From Malurus cyaneus samueli (Eukaryota > Chordata > Aves > Passeriformes > Maluridae): 64,000 nucleotides of DNA. The stretch spans positions 32,736,387-32,800,386 of the forward strand of contig CM019218.1 in the NCBI GenBank assembly GCA_009741485.1, given 5' to 3'. The notes beneath the pieces are model-generated. The model did no database searches. It was given only the letters and a program-made list of their open reading frames with translations, and was not told where the DNA came from. Each line of letters opens with the position of its first letter. The first letter of the stretch is position 1. Below, in pieces: positions 26,045 through 37,821 of this stretch. Made by a program: the position numbers and the translations under genes.

Positions 26045-26282
26045 GTGATGCCGAACTCCTTGAGGCAGCGTTCGCCTGACGCTTGGCCCAAACAGAGGGC
26101 TGGCCCGGAGCCCTGGCAGCACCCCCAGGCCAGGTCCCGTTCTCGGGGCGGGAGCGTTCCGGGAGCGCTCCGGGAGCGCGGAGCTCCCGCTGCCCGCCGC
26201 GCCCTCTGCCGGCCCCGCCGCGCCGCTGCAGCCACCGCGGAACGGCAAAACATCCCGAAACAACGGCGGCTTAAAGAACGTG
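26045..26282. promoter_or_regulatory. Isolated CpG island in intron 3
   Basis: I count roughly 29 CpG dinucleotides in about 240 bases, against almost none in the kilobases on each side. The centre has repeated GGGAGCG units (26,149-26,180) and a CCGCCGCGCC-rich stretch that ends at ACGGCGGCTTAAAG. No splice-flanked coding match was recognised. Such an island can be an alternative promoter for DPF3 or for an antisense non-coding RNA, or a GC-rich insertion. Function is inference only; the island itself is plain in the sequence. Confidence 0.75.
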
Positions 26283-28775
26283 TTACAAAAGGCAAGGAGA
26301 GCTGAGGGGTTTGATTGCTTTTTAACCCAAAGTATTTCAGAATGTAGAAGTACTTGAATAAAAGGCAGATTTTAAATGAGGTTTTAATTTCAGGGTTTTG
26401 GAGGGCCAGGAGCAAAACTCACGGAAGTTTGCTAAGAGGCTATTAAAATCCATCTTATATGAGAAATCCAGACTAGATTATCAGAGACACAAACCTGCTC
26501 CTTTCAAGTCAGCTCCACCCTGAATGCAGGGTTCATCTTGGCAAATGTTGATAAAAGCCATGAACAATTAAAAAAACTAAAATAAGCTCTACACAAAAAG
26601 TGTCTTTGGTGAACTCACATCTGCAGACATCTGTCAGAAGTCTGAACAACTGATAGGTACATCTTATAGCTTCCATCAGGAATATTTCACCCAACTGATC
26701 TGCATGTTACAGACATACTCTTATTAGGCACCAGAATTAATCTGCCAGTTACGATCCTAAGATGGTCTTAGTGGACCTTAAAAAGGATCCACACGCAGGT
26801 TTTTTAACAGAACGTGACCTTTAATTGCAGAGATAATAGTAGGCAAACTGTCAAACAGTAGGAAAAGTTTGTGTTAAGAAGAGATGTGTCTCTCTTTACA
26901 GTGTTCATAGCAAAATGACACTGCTGTCTCGTAGCACAGAACAGGAACCAAAATGTGATCACATGGAAATTGTTGAAATCAAAAGTGAAACTAGTAAATA
27001 TTAATTGGCCTATGAGGGAAAAAATATAAAAGGAAATTTTCATGAAATTAAATAATTTGAATTATGTTTTAGGCTCTAATATCTTTGAGTGAAACTGGGC
27101 ATCATAGCAACCAGGAGCAGAAAAACCAATATGGAACTCAATAGAAATGTGCTCTTTCTGTGTTCTTGGGTTGATCTCCAGCTATACCACAAACCTTCAG
27201 TAAAAGCATCACAGAAGTACATTATTCTCTTTGTCACTCATTTCCCCACTTTGGAATCAAATATATTTTGTATATCTGGACTGTAAGTACATGGCTGTAG
27301 CAGAGAATATAAGACTTCACAACAATCCCTGGGATGATGCTTGTATTTCTAGATACTATCATACAAGTGACACTACTACAAATTCTATTCTTTGCTTTTT
27401 AATGTCATCTAAACTTTATCTTGCTGAAGTGCCCCATGTTAAAGAGCACGCACCTCCACAGACAAGCTGAGCATCTTCCCCAAGAGTAGGGAGCGCTCCT
27501 CACTTCCCAGGAAACACACAGTACCTTGCACAATCGGTCACAGTCACCACAAGGTAAATTGAGATGCTTTAAAGAGATAAAAGCTTATCTGTATGGATTT
27601 TGTTTGTTCATTCATTCACAAGCACACTCACCTAGGTATGCCCCACATGCCAGATTAAAAACAGATCAGGTATTGTTCAACTGGAAGTAAAAATCTGTTT
27701 TCCGTAGTTTCTTCAAACAACGTTCATAATAGCAAATGAAAAATACTTTTGTTTACTTTTACTATTCAACAACAGGTAAACAACCCCATTTCTACAGCTC
27801 AGCTGAGCACTGGACTGCCCACACATGAGTAACAGGGCACTTGCACAGATACTTGCACAGACACAGGACCCCAGCTCATTTCCAGCACAGCAGAAGCACA
27901 AACTCTACTCCACATTCTCCAAGTGGGTGGGAAGGCTGCCACTCGGAAACCTCACTGTGGGCTTTCAAAAAACCAAAGGGCATCAGTAAATTGAGACAAA
28001 AGCTCTATGGTCATATTCTTTAGATTTATACACCATGTGAAATAAAAGCTCTGTAGGTATGGATGTATGTACCTATATTTAGCCATCTTGTAAAACTGAA
28101 GTAGGACACTACCAATTTAAATTCCACTAGAATTTTTGGCCACGCTCACTGTATCTGCCCTCATCTGCATAGGTGCAAAGCTTGGGTAATACCTGACTGT
28201 CAGCAGGGTTTACTGTAGGCAATACCACTTCTACAATTTTGATAGTTGACTCAACACAGAATCATGATACTACCTAGTGCCACGAAACCGCTAAGTGTAT
28301 AGGACAAGGATCAGTTATCACTTCAAGGGGCCTTGGGTCTAATCCAGGATCTCTCTCATTTCTAGCCCTCCTCTTTCCAACTACTCTGATTTTATCAAGG
28401 GCCAGCATCCTACTGCTTGCCTTCACAGCACCTGCAGTTCACCGTGGTGGTAGAGTTGAAAATTCTCCTTTTCCTCCCACTCCACTGGAAGAAAAGGCTA
28501 CTAAGCTCAACCCTCTCCCTCACCCATTCCCAGACTTCTCATGCACAGGAGCTCAGCTCTGTTCTTGCTCTTTCACTGGGCAGGAGAGCAGCCAGCTGAG
28601 TGAACATGGAAGCATGAGCTGCTTTACACCCCTTCCACGGTTCTGTGCTGAAGCGCCACGCAAATACCACTGCTTGATTCTGCAGAGAGCCAGGTTTCCC
28701 ATACTTGGTTGAACAGAAGTCCAATTTCACAAATATTATTTGTATCAACACCTAATAACTTTAAAACTCTACCTA

Positions 28776-29530
28776 GGAAATGTTTCTGGGAAAACATAAC
28801 CCAGGGCTGCAGGACAGGATGGGATCTACCTGGCTGGGAAGCAACTCCATGAAAAGAGACCTTGGAATCCTGGTGGACCATAAACTCAATATGAATGACC
28901 AGTGTGCTGCTGTAACCAAAAAAAATAATAATAAAGCCAACAGGATGCTGGGTTGCATCAGCAACGGTATCACCAGCAGAGATAAAGAAGTCACGATCAT
29001 ATTCAGTGCCTATCAGGTCACACCTGGTCACACACTCAGTTTTGGTCACTGCTATACAAAGGAGATGTGGACAGTCTAGAAGGGTCAAGAGAAGGGTCAC
29101 AAAGATGATCAGAGGCCCTGGGAAGCCTACCCTATGGCTGTCTGAGAGAACTGGGTCTGTTCAGACTGGAGAACAGAAGGCTTAGGGGAGACTCTGTCAT
29201 GATATTCCAGTATTGAAAGAGTGGCTACAAAGATGGAGACTCCTTTTTTACAGAGTCACATGAATAATATGAGAGCTGTGGGTACAAGTTACTCCTGGGG
29301 AAGTTTCAGTTAGACACAAGAGGAGAATTTTTCACACTGAGAACAATCAGTCCTTGGAATAGTCTCCCCAGGGAAGTGGTAGATTCCCCAACACTGGACA
29401 ATTTTACGATTTGGCTGGACAGGGTGCTGAGACATCTTGTCTAGACTGTGCTTTTGCTGTGAAAGTTTGGACCAGATGATCCTTGAGGTTCCTTTCAATC
29501 TGGTATTCTACGAACCTATGAAATCATAGT
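28776..29530 (+). mobile_element. CR1 LINE, 5'-truncated, 3' end intact
   Basis: About 750 bases match the 3' end of an avian CR1. Landmarks are GACCTTGGAATCCTGGTGGA (28,858), the CTGGGTTGCATCAGCAA block (28,948), TTTTGGTCACTGCTATACAA (29,040), ACTGGGTCTGTTCAGACTGG (29,151), TCCCCAGGGAAGTGG (29,365), GGACCAGATGATCCTTGAGG (29,470) and a decayed (ATTCTATG)-type tail ending near 29,530. Translation of the first part gives KRDLGILVDHKLNM and QCAAV, which are ORF2 C-terminal motifs, but frame breaks follow. The element is antisense to DPF3. It is the best-preserved transposable element here. Confidence 0.92.
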
Positions 29531-30535
29531 ATTAGCAACATGTCAATATATTGTCCATGGCACAATATTTGCTTCAAATCTGTACCAGTGTCCATACCAG
29601 TCTTGCTCCTATACTACAGTGACTCATGGAACAGCTCATACCCATCAAAACAACGAATTCTAGGCTGCACTTGAGCCAAAATGCTTGGTTTTGATGATAA
29701 GAATATAACCTAGAGATTAAAGATGAAGACCAGGCCATAGGAAAGTAAATGTCAGGAATACTTAAGTGAAATTCCTGAAGATCTGGTGATAATATTGACT
29801 GTATTGTCAGTAAAGGCACTATCATAAGTAAGTATTGGCAATACTTTATCTCCCCTGCGTATCTGCTGGATGGGATGGAGGGTGCTTAGAAATAGCACAA
29901 ACATGACCATTGCTAGATCCTTGAACAAACCACTTTACCAGGGCAATGCATGCCCTAACTAACTCTGAATATGGCAACAGACAAAAACAGACATCTAAAG
30001 GCTGCATCAGCAACCCCCATTCCAGTGCTCACACCTTTAAACACTTTTCTTAAAACCAAACACCTTCCTTTTAAACCAAATAAAAGCAACAGATCAGGAC
30101 AGCAAAAGCACCATCTTCTATTAAGATGCAGGCATCAATTGATCCCAGGAAAAACATTACAGTGCACTTTGCATTTTACAAAAAAACAGGACACTGTTGG
30201 AGCATGATTATTTTCTTCATTAGGGTTGGTATAATCAGATGTGAAACTCTCACTCACTGAGTGGTGTCATGCACTATGTAAACCTGCAAAAGTAGGTTAT
30301 AACTATAAATACGATACTATTTCTAAATGATTTATTGTTCCCTCAAACTGCTCGCAAGACAATAGTTTGATTTTACTTACTGACCAGCTGATGTCTACCT
30401 ATGACTTACCAAAACAAAAATCCTAGGTCTGTGTATCTCCTGAATTATGTAGATATCTTGAACTTCTGAGTACAACTTCTTGCTGTAATAAGCCAGTCCA
30501 AAAGCCTAGGTGCAGTCCAAGAAAGGATTCACACC

Positions 30536-30580
30536 CCTGGTGCCAATCCCATTGACTGCTGAAATGGCAATTTTGGGAGC
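30536..30580. repeat. Ancient amniote dispersed repeat fragment (weak)
   Basis: CCAATCCCATTGACTGCTGA with GGCAATTTTGGGAG resembles the widespread old pattern 'cccattgacttcaatgg...ttttg'. It is short and diverged, and I cannot assign a family. Confidence 0.3.
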
Positions 30581-31855
30581 AAAGAGTCTCTTCTGTGTTT
30601 GTGACAGTGGTTGTGTTACAAGAAGTAATTCTACACAGTTAACATAATACAACTATGGTTTAGCACTAATTTTATGTTGTAGAAGTCTATTGCTTGTACA
30701 TGTTATATAACAATTATATCAACAATTCCATAACCTCCTATATAAAAATCAGCTATTTGTGTATTAACCAAGCACAAGCACTGCCTAGCTGCTGAAAAGA
30801 GCTCTAAGCAATGAATAGAATGCCCAAGCCCTAGGTGGAGTGAAACTTAGGAACATTTAGATTTCTTTCAAATTTATTTTACATGTCCTACAGCTGTCAC
30901 CTTTGTGTTTCTAAGGCATCTTAAATTTCCACATTTTTGCCCCATACAACCATCTAACGTTTAACTGAGGACTAAAGAAGTCAACATTAGGTAGCTTCCT
31001 AAGTTCAAGCACTAGGTTTTATGATAGCATCCACCTCCAAAACCAACAGCATTTCTGCTATCCATGTTGAAAATATATTACACTACCTTTCTCCCAAATT
31101 CTCAAAAGCTACCCTTAAATGGAGGTCCAGTGTTTTCCATAGGTTTTATACGTTCAAATCAGAGAAGGAAAAAATCCCACTTTTGGCTAGTGAGTCTATT
31201 CTGCATATTGCACAGATGGAGTGAAATTATTTTGTGGTATAACTGATAAGGAAAGTTAATCACTAGATAGAAATTGGTTGGAAAATAGATTTAAATGGCA
31301 CAGCAATATAACTTGCCTTACTTGGTTGCCACGGGCAATGCAACAAAAGTAGCACTCCTGAGATGCAGAGATGTTTATAGCAGCGAAAACAACACAGAGA
31401 CAGACATGCTGAGGTCTCTTTATCTGATAACTTTGTGGTAATTGCCTTTCATGCCCTGTGGCATGTAGGATGCACTAATTTGGCATTCAGTGAGTACAGC
31501 AAAAAAGAGCAATGCAAACAAAAAAGAGTCGAGCTCTACCCTACTGCTTTACCTTACAGAATTACCAAGGCACAGCAGTACTGGCATTGTCACAAAGACT
31601 GAGGTAGGCACTTCTATGAGCCAACATCATCCTCTTCCTAGAGTCCAGTCTCATTTCCATCAATGTACATGACTGATTTCATCAGTTCTTTCCAAGCAGC
31701 TCTGCTGTGAGGTCTAGTTCTATTTGTTGGCTGAGATTTTGCCCTTGGTTTGAAACCCAGCTAAATGGTTATAGGCCTTTGTTCCTCTTGTCCAACTGTC
31801 CGCTGATGTCTCCTACACTGAAGGTAGGGAGTTTTCAAAAACTGTTTCTATCAGA

Positions 31856-31892
31856 ACCAACAGGAATTTTGCCTCTGATTTTAATGGGTTTA
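31856..31892. repeat. Ancient amniote dispersed repeat fragment (weak)
   Basis: ACAGGAATTTTGCCTCTGAT followed by TTTAATGGG resembles 'aatgggagttttgccattgacttcaatggg'. It is the same kind of old repeat as near 30,540 and 57,100. The family was not identified. Confidence 0.35.
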
Positions 31893-32836
31893 GAACTTGT
31901 CTGTTGCCCTTTCCTCTCTCTTCACCACCTACTGCATAGAAGCAAAGTCATCAGTATTGCTGAGCATAGCTCAGTTCCCAGGCACCTTCCTCTGTCAAAC
32001 AGGTTTTTTAAATATTCTTAATTTATGTTTGGGGGTTTTCTCCTGTACTTTTTATACTGACAGTCTCACCTCTTAAAAACCACATACAGCTGTGAGTATA
32101 TGTGTTCCCTCTTTCTCATAATAGCTGACCCCAGAGACAGCAAGCCTTTATTACTAACTGCAGGGAAGAATGCATGACACTACACTCTACCTGACACAGC
32201 TGCAGCTCCTCCACATCTGCTTTACAGCCACTCATTCAGCATCCAGACTCATCACTTCACGTAGTTTAATTGTGGGAAAATAGTAACAAGGACAAGAAGA
32301 ATGAAAGAATAATGGACAAAGGTACACATACAGGCAGACATGAATACGCAAATGTGGCATATGCTAGCTAATTTTTATTATTTATTGTTTATAATCTGGC
32401 CATACTCTTTGCCACAGTCCCACTAAGAAAAACCTTACCAGTGTACTTACTGTTTCACACACACAGTAGCCTTTTTCACAAAGATTAGGCAGCAGATGCC
32501 AGTGAGAGTTCGTATTAATAAAGCACTGAGGAAATAATTAGTAATACATTGATTCTTTACATCCTTGGGAATTTGCTAATAGAAGCCAGGTTTGAACCCT
32601 ACAGAAGGTAAATTCAGCTGCCATTGCATGCAACACAAGTTGTTCACATTTTCACAAGGGATGAATTGTATGCAGAGGGTTTGGTGGTTATGGTTACAGC
32701 AAATCAAGTAAGATGCAACAGATGCAATGAGAAATGGTTGGAAAGCAGCAAAGATAAAGTCCAAGGTCTAAATGCCAGGTTTGCATGTATGCCAGCTGCT
32801 CTGCAACTCAGGAGAGGCAGGCAAACAAATACTTAC

Positions 32837-32944
32837 CAGGTTTTATTTCCAGCAGCTTCAGCCTGGAATCCTCAGGGGGATGCAAACGCCTCTTTTTGCG
32901 CCAGCAACGTGCTGGGTATGTGTACAGCTGACCTGGGGCCAAGC
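32837..32944 (-). CDS. DPF3: DPF3 exon 3 (end of Requiem/DPF N-terminal domain)
   Basis: This exon encodes about residues 65-101. It begins with two bases that complete the Gly codon from exon 2, and then reads [51 protein letters not shown] is the family signature of the Requiem/DPF N-terminal domain, a region known to take part in protein contacts in BAF. The exon is 108 bp with the same phase on both sides, so skipping it would keep the frame. The acceptor has a T-rich tract ending in CTTCAG and the donor is a perfect GTAAGT. The exon 3/4 junction creates IKPE, which fits the sumoylation consensus (hydrophobic-K-x-E); that is only a motif match. The neighbouring exons are 4.7 kb and 23.7 kb away. 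Confidence 0.97.
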
Positions 32945-34444
32945 CTGAAGATTAAAGGCAAAAAAATAATCACATTTCAGTTCATAAACCACAAGCACTG
33001 TCTCTAGCATCTTTGTTCTTGCCAGCATCTCCTTGTTGGAAGGTTCAGTCTTGCAAATCATGAGGCAGAGCTTCACACTCAAGGCATCCAGTGCTCCTGA
33101 GGCTCCTCAGCATCTCTTGGGATCAGGCCTACGGAGAATCTAGGTCTCACTTAGACACTTCACTCAGCTCACTGAAACCAGAGCTGCACATAAATAATTT
33201 GTGATTTCTTCAGGGTAAATAGAATTTCAGACTCTCCTGGGTCACAAGGGCGATGCCTCCTCCACGGGCAGAGAGAGCCCCTTGAGAGAGAAGAGATGAA
33301 GTTCTGACATGCATATCTTGAGGCCCTGATGCACAGAGCAGCTCAGCAAATTTGTGTTCCAAATGGGAGCAAACCAAGATCCAAGAGGTCTGACTCCATA
33401 TTTTTGCTTACACTCTGGACTTTTGCTTGAATAGCAATTCTTCGTGTGGACTCTTACCTCCTTATGCCAATATCCTGAATGAGATACACTAATGTTTATA
33501 TCATTGCATGCTCCCTTAAATCACATTTGGCATCGCTGGGTTTTGAGCTGCCCTGGCTCTCCTGACAGACACCCTTGAGCCAGTGCTCGAGCTGTACTTT
33601 GCTCTCTTGCATTCAGGACACAGCAGGGCTTAGTGAATGCATCACTACTAGGGGCACAGAAGCACGCTGACAAGCGCTTCAAAGTATCCTCAACTGCCCC
33701 AGATAATCACGACACACAGAATTACCCAACAAGACACAGAAAGTAAGAGGAATTTTATTCTGCCCTCTCTGTCCACCAGTTCTGCTTTGGCTCTTATGCC
33801 CTTCTGCTGTTGCTCTTGTCTTGAAGGGGCTACAGAGCATGACTGCAATTTCAGACTCATTGTTCTCAAAAACCAGATGAGACCATATAAGAGAGAGGAC
33901 AGGAGTGGTGTTACTATATCTGAAACTGTACCAACAGTGAACAGCTGGACAGCATCAATGGGGTGCCAGGAAAGCAGAACAGCTCAAGGGCAGGACGATG
34001 GCCCAGGAGCTTCCTCCTCTCTTCTGAAGCAGCCAGGTGAGAATCGTAGCTTGGGAACAAAAGTGACTCACCAGACCAAATGAGGATAATGAAAAAAAGC
34101 AATATCCTGTTACTTGGGGGTGGGGAGGAACACGGAATAACATAATTCACCTCAAGGGAATGTGCTAATCAAATTCTGCAAGTCAGACCTAGGTTCCTGA
34201 TTTCAAATATTTCAATGGAATGCCAGTTCAGACCCCAGCATTTTCCACCTACTTCCAAGTAGGCAAGTGATGGAGTATCTGCAGAGACCTGGCTTTTTCA
34301 GGGCACGGAACACTATTGTGCCTAATCCCAAGAAAGACATATTTCAGAACGGGTTGATTAAGACCACTTTGAGAAAAAAAAAAAATGTGAATAACCAGCA
34401 CTTATACAGTGTTTGGACATCCTTCTTCACGTCACTTTGCAAGC

Positions 34445-34495
34445 ATTAACCACTGCTGTAATGATTAACAATTAACCAATTGCTGTAATGATGAG
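34445..34495 (+). repeat. Two-copy direct repeat
   Basis: ATTAACCACTGCTGTAATGA at 34,445 recurs as ATTAACCAATTGCTGTAATG at 34,471, a period of 26. It is a short local duplication in intron 2. Confidence 0.85.
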
Positions 34496-36331
34496 GTGGA
34501 TTGTGCCTGGCTCTGATGTGAATATTAAAGATGTGGAGGCAAGAAGCCCTGCCCTTTGGCAACGGCAGACCAAAGCAATGGAACAGGCAATCAGCCCTCC
34601 ATCGCACAGGCTTCCACAGAGGAGCCATTTGAAAGAAAAGGCACCACAGCTTTTGTCCCACACAGAGAGGAGCAAGGATCTGCTGGTTTTGGGGGAGAAT
34701 CTACTAGTGTGAGTGCTCCTACATGGAAGAGGAGTTCTGGATACAACGAAAACCAGCTACACATGCTGAAAGCCTAACTAGAAACTTGAAAGGAGAGAGG
34801 TGGGAAATCTTCTTCCTTAGAGGGTGGGAGGTAGATCAGTAACAGACAGATGATCCAACCTCCACCTCTGCACTCCTTGAGGTAAGCTCTCTGTTCCTAC
34901 TCACAGCTCACCTGTTCATTAATATACTGCCATCCAGTGAACTTAAAACACATACCAGACTTTCACTTCATTGAACCCATCAATGCTACCTTCATTTCTC
35001 AGCACTGCTCCCCATCTATCCCTGTGCTGGTTCACATGAAGCGTAGATCTTACACAAAGGAGAGGCACCAAGGAAAAGGTCAGTTCTGAATGCTTTGAAT
35101 GTAGTACCTTCACAGTCGATCTTGCCGTGAATATGGAAATAATGCATATTACTGTCTTCAGTCCTCGGTGGGTTGTCTCTTCCTCTGGTACCTTATAGGG
35201 CAACCAGAGAAGGTTCCAACCATTTGCTTACAGAGGAAATAGCAGAACCTGCAGTGAGTTATGTTGTTTATCTCATTAGTGTAGGAGAGTCATAACTCAA
35301 AGCTTGTGTGAAAGGCCAGGGGAGGAGGGGAAAGGAGGGAGTTATGTGCAGTATTGTGTGAAATTAACCCTGAACTGTTTATCATGAGATGCAGATTTCT
35401 GACTTCTTTAACAAAGAGGACAGCAAGAACTCAGGTTTATATGTTGAGTTTCTGACTCTCCTTTGTTTTCCAAGCCTGTGAAAGTGAAAAGAGGTCCTGG
35501 AGCTTTGCCATTTTTTTCTTTTCTTTTTTCAGGTTAGGGACAGTGAATGGTAGTGAACACAGCACACAAGACAGATACCAGGATGGCTGGCAGAGAATTT
35601 TCAAAGCCCTTTAGTATGGGCATGAGTGCATTGTGTACAGAACAGAAACAGGCATGCTAAAACTGTAGAGGGATGCCTTGACTCACCATAATACTACAAG
35701 AAATAGATTATGCAAAGACACTCAAGGGAGCGGTAAATGGGCTAATAAAAACCAGGAAAGAGAAAAGCAAATATGGGGGAGGAGGGCTGCTTCATTTCAC
35801 ACTGATTATTCTAATTCAGGGTAACAAAGTCATCAGATTTGGTGGCCAGTGCAGATCCAGGAGGCTTCTTTCACTTGAAACTCTCTGTGAAGAATGTTCC
35901 AACATTAATCTCCAGTGCAGATCAGCAGGAGAAATGTCACTGATCCCCTTTTGCAGAACAATCTGCCAAACAGCTCACTATCAGAAGTGAGGAAGGAAAG
36001 ATTTGCAGAGGGAATTTGCTCAAGGTAGTCCACAGAGCTTGTGGATGAGAAAGGCATAGCATTAAGATATCTTGGTTCCTGTTATGATGTTGTAACACAT
36101 TTATGATGATTCCCTCCGCAAGTGCACAGACACCAATGAAACCCACACAAGACTATCTATGTCTATCTCTGTGGAAGACACTGTTGACAAAACATTACTT
36201 ATGAATATAGTGGATGTGTATCTGCTTTATATATATACCTTCCAACTGTGTTCAGAAGGATAAAAATAGCAGCACCTTACTCATAACAAGACGCTACAAC
36301 AACAGAAATTCCATGGGTAAATGGATTAGTC

Positions 36332-36363
36332 AAAAAAAAAAAAAAAGAAGGAAAGAAAGAAAC
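36332..36363 (+). repeat. A-run with GAAA microsatellite
   Basis: A run of A bases passes into AAGAAGGAAAGAAAGAAA. It is a simple purine repeat in intron 2. Confidence 0.85.
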
Positions 36364-37660
36364 CTAGTTTTGCCAAAGCATAATCTCTTAGGAATGGGGA
36401 ATTTTCAGCTGAAATGAAAAACTCAACTGTGGTTATGAAGCAACCCTACAAAAGAAGGGTAAGTCCAGAAGTTTAGACAACTCCCATCTTGTGAACCACA
36501 TTCATCAGTCCTGAATTACCACACCAGTTTTGGTGGCTGAAATATTCTTAGCATATTTTTAACGCTGTTAAAACACCTGTTGTCTTCTGCACCAGAAGTG
36601 GCTGCATTTTACTATAGAAACAGTTCTCTGATAGTACTGCACAACAAAATTAACTTTTGATATTTTAGGAATAGGAGGAGCACAAGGATCTTTCCTTTAG
36701 TATATCTTAGGAAAGGGAGAAGGAAAGTTTCAGCCAAGACTCAACTCGGCACTTTTCAGAAGCAGCAATTGCCTTTATAGGTCCCTTCCTACCTGGATTC
36801 TCTGGGCTGCACTAAAGGAAAAAGAAAAAAAAAGAAATTTGGTTTGGTGCTGTTAAAAAAACTGTTGCCTGAGACAATGATTGGTCAGATACTGAGCTAC
36901 AACATAGCCAAATTCCCCCTGAGGTTCAGAAGGACTTCTGTCTGCATAACATCTCCACTCTTGCAACTGGTGACTGTCCTTCCCCTTTCAAAAAAGGATT
37001 TCAGATGGATTTAGTCTAACAAAGGAACAACTGACCAAAGTCTATAAAACTAACAGTGCTCTTTTCCCTTGGGCTTCACTGAGCTTTGGAACAGGCATTA
37101 GCCAAAGCTCCTTAAGGAAATACACGGACTTCTTTCTGTACCCAAGGGAAACACAACTCCCGATAGAGCTGATATCCAAGTTAACTTGCAAAAAAGCAGA
37201 ACCAGGATTTGTAGGTGTATTTCTAACCATCAGAACAATGTTCATTCCATTAACTGGACTCTCCTATACTTTACTTCGGTTTTATATCCTTCCCAATATA
37301 GTTCCTTATTTTCAGCATTCATCTGAGAAACTCCCACCTCCACATAAGAGGTAATTCCAGTCCTGCTTACAGCAGAGCATTGAGTCTTCTGCTGCAGCCT
37401 GGGATCGATAGCATGGAAAGAGCTGCAATGATGCAGCCTTAGAAACTACTATGTCAGGCACTTCTTTGCGTAGAAAGAGAGTAATTAGCATGAGCTCTCT
37501 GCCGTTACCAAAGGAAATCCCCTGCAGGCACAGAGGTTTAGGCAGTTTCTCTTGTGTGTGGCCTGTAGCAGGTTTGAGCTCCGGTTAATTAAACCCCACG
37601 AGGGCTCAGTGGCCAGCCCTCCATACGTGCACACGCATACACAGACACAATGCCACCAAC

Positions 37661-37821
37661 CTGGTCCCCTGTGCCTCTTCTCCATCCAGATGTAGCAGTT
37701 GTTCTGAGCCACCCCAGTTTGAGAATCCAGGAAGGGAAGGCGGACGCTGCGCTCAGCGCAGAGCCGAGAGTTGTAGCTACGGCAGTGCTCAATTGCTTCT
37801 TTGTAGAACTGGTCCCCGAGT
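37661..37821 (-). CDS. DPF3: DPF3 exon 2 (N-terminal Requiem/DPF domain)
   Basis: This exon encodes about residues 12-64 of DPF3, a subunit of the BAF (SWI/SNF) chromatin-remodelling complex that acts in the nucleus and is known for roles in heart and skeletal muscle. The translation begins [13 protein letters not shown] and ends MEKRHRGP, which is characteristic of the DPF family N-terminal domain. DPF1 and DPF2 resemble it, but [20 protein letters not shown] fits DPF3 best. The acceptor is TTTTGGCAG. The exon is 161 bp: one base finishing the Ala codon begun in exon 1, 53 full codons, and one base of a Gly codon completed by exon 3. The donor is GTTGGT, weaker than the GTAAGT type used by the other exons. 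The open frame continues past both splice sites, but that extra translation is intronic. Exon 1 was not found in the window. Confidence 0.97.

Larger units (their letters stand above)
9160..32836 (-). other. DPF3: DPF3 intron 3 (23.7 kb)
   Basis: This is the largest complete intron in the window, between exons 3 and 4. It contains an A-run (9,376-9,396), a TATA-like site (10,852), two MIR relics, a decayed LINE, a 23-bp minisatellite, a CpG island, a CR1 copy and scattered old repeat fragments; each is listed separately. The stretches 13.8-17.4, 18.2-26.0, 26.3-28.7 and 29.6-32.8 kb show no other feature I can support, apart from short AT-rich blocks that may be conserved non-coding DNA. Confidence 0.85.
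32945..37660 (-). other. DPF3: DPF3 intron 2
   Basis: This is a 4.7 kb intron between exons 2 and 3. Its first 40 bases (37,622-37,660) are GT-rich in gene sense. It also carries a two-copy 26-bp direct repeat at 34,445-34,495 and an A/G-rich run at 36,332-36,363. I see no further gene or RNA. Confidence 0.85.

Noticed and set aside
28624..29100. Open frame of 158 codons on the minus strand
   Set aside because: It lies on the antisense strand of the CR1 element and is a by-product of that repeat.
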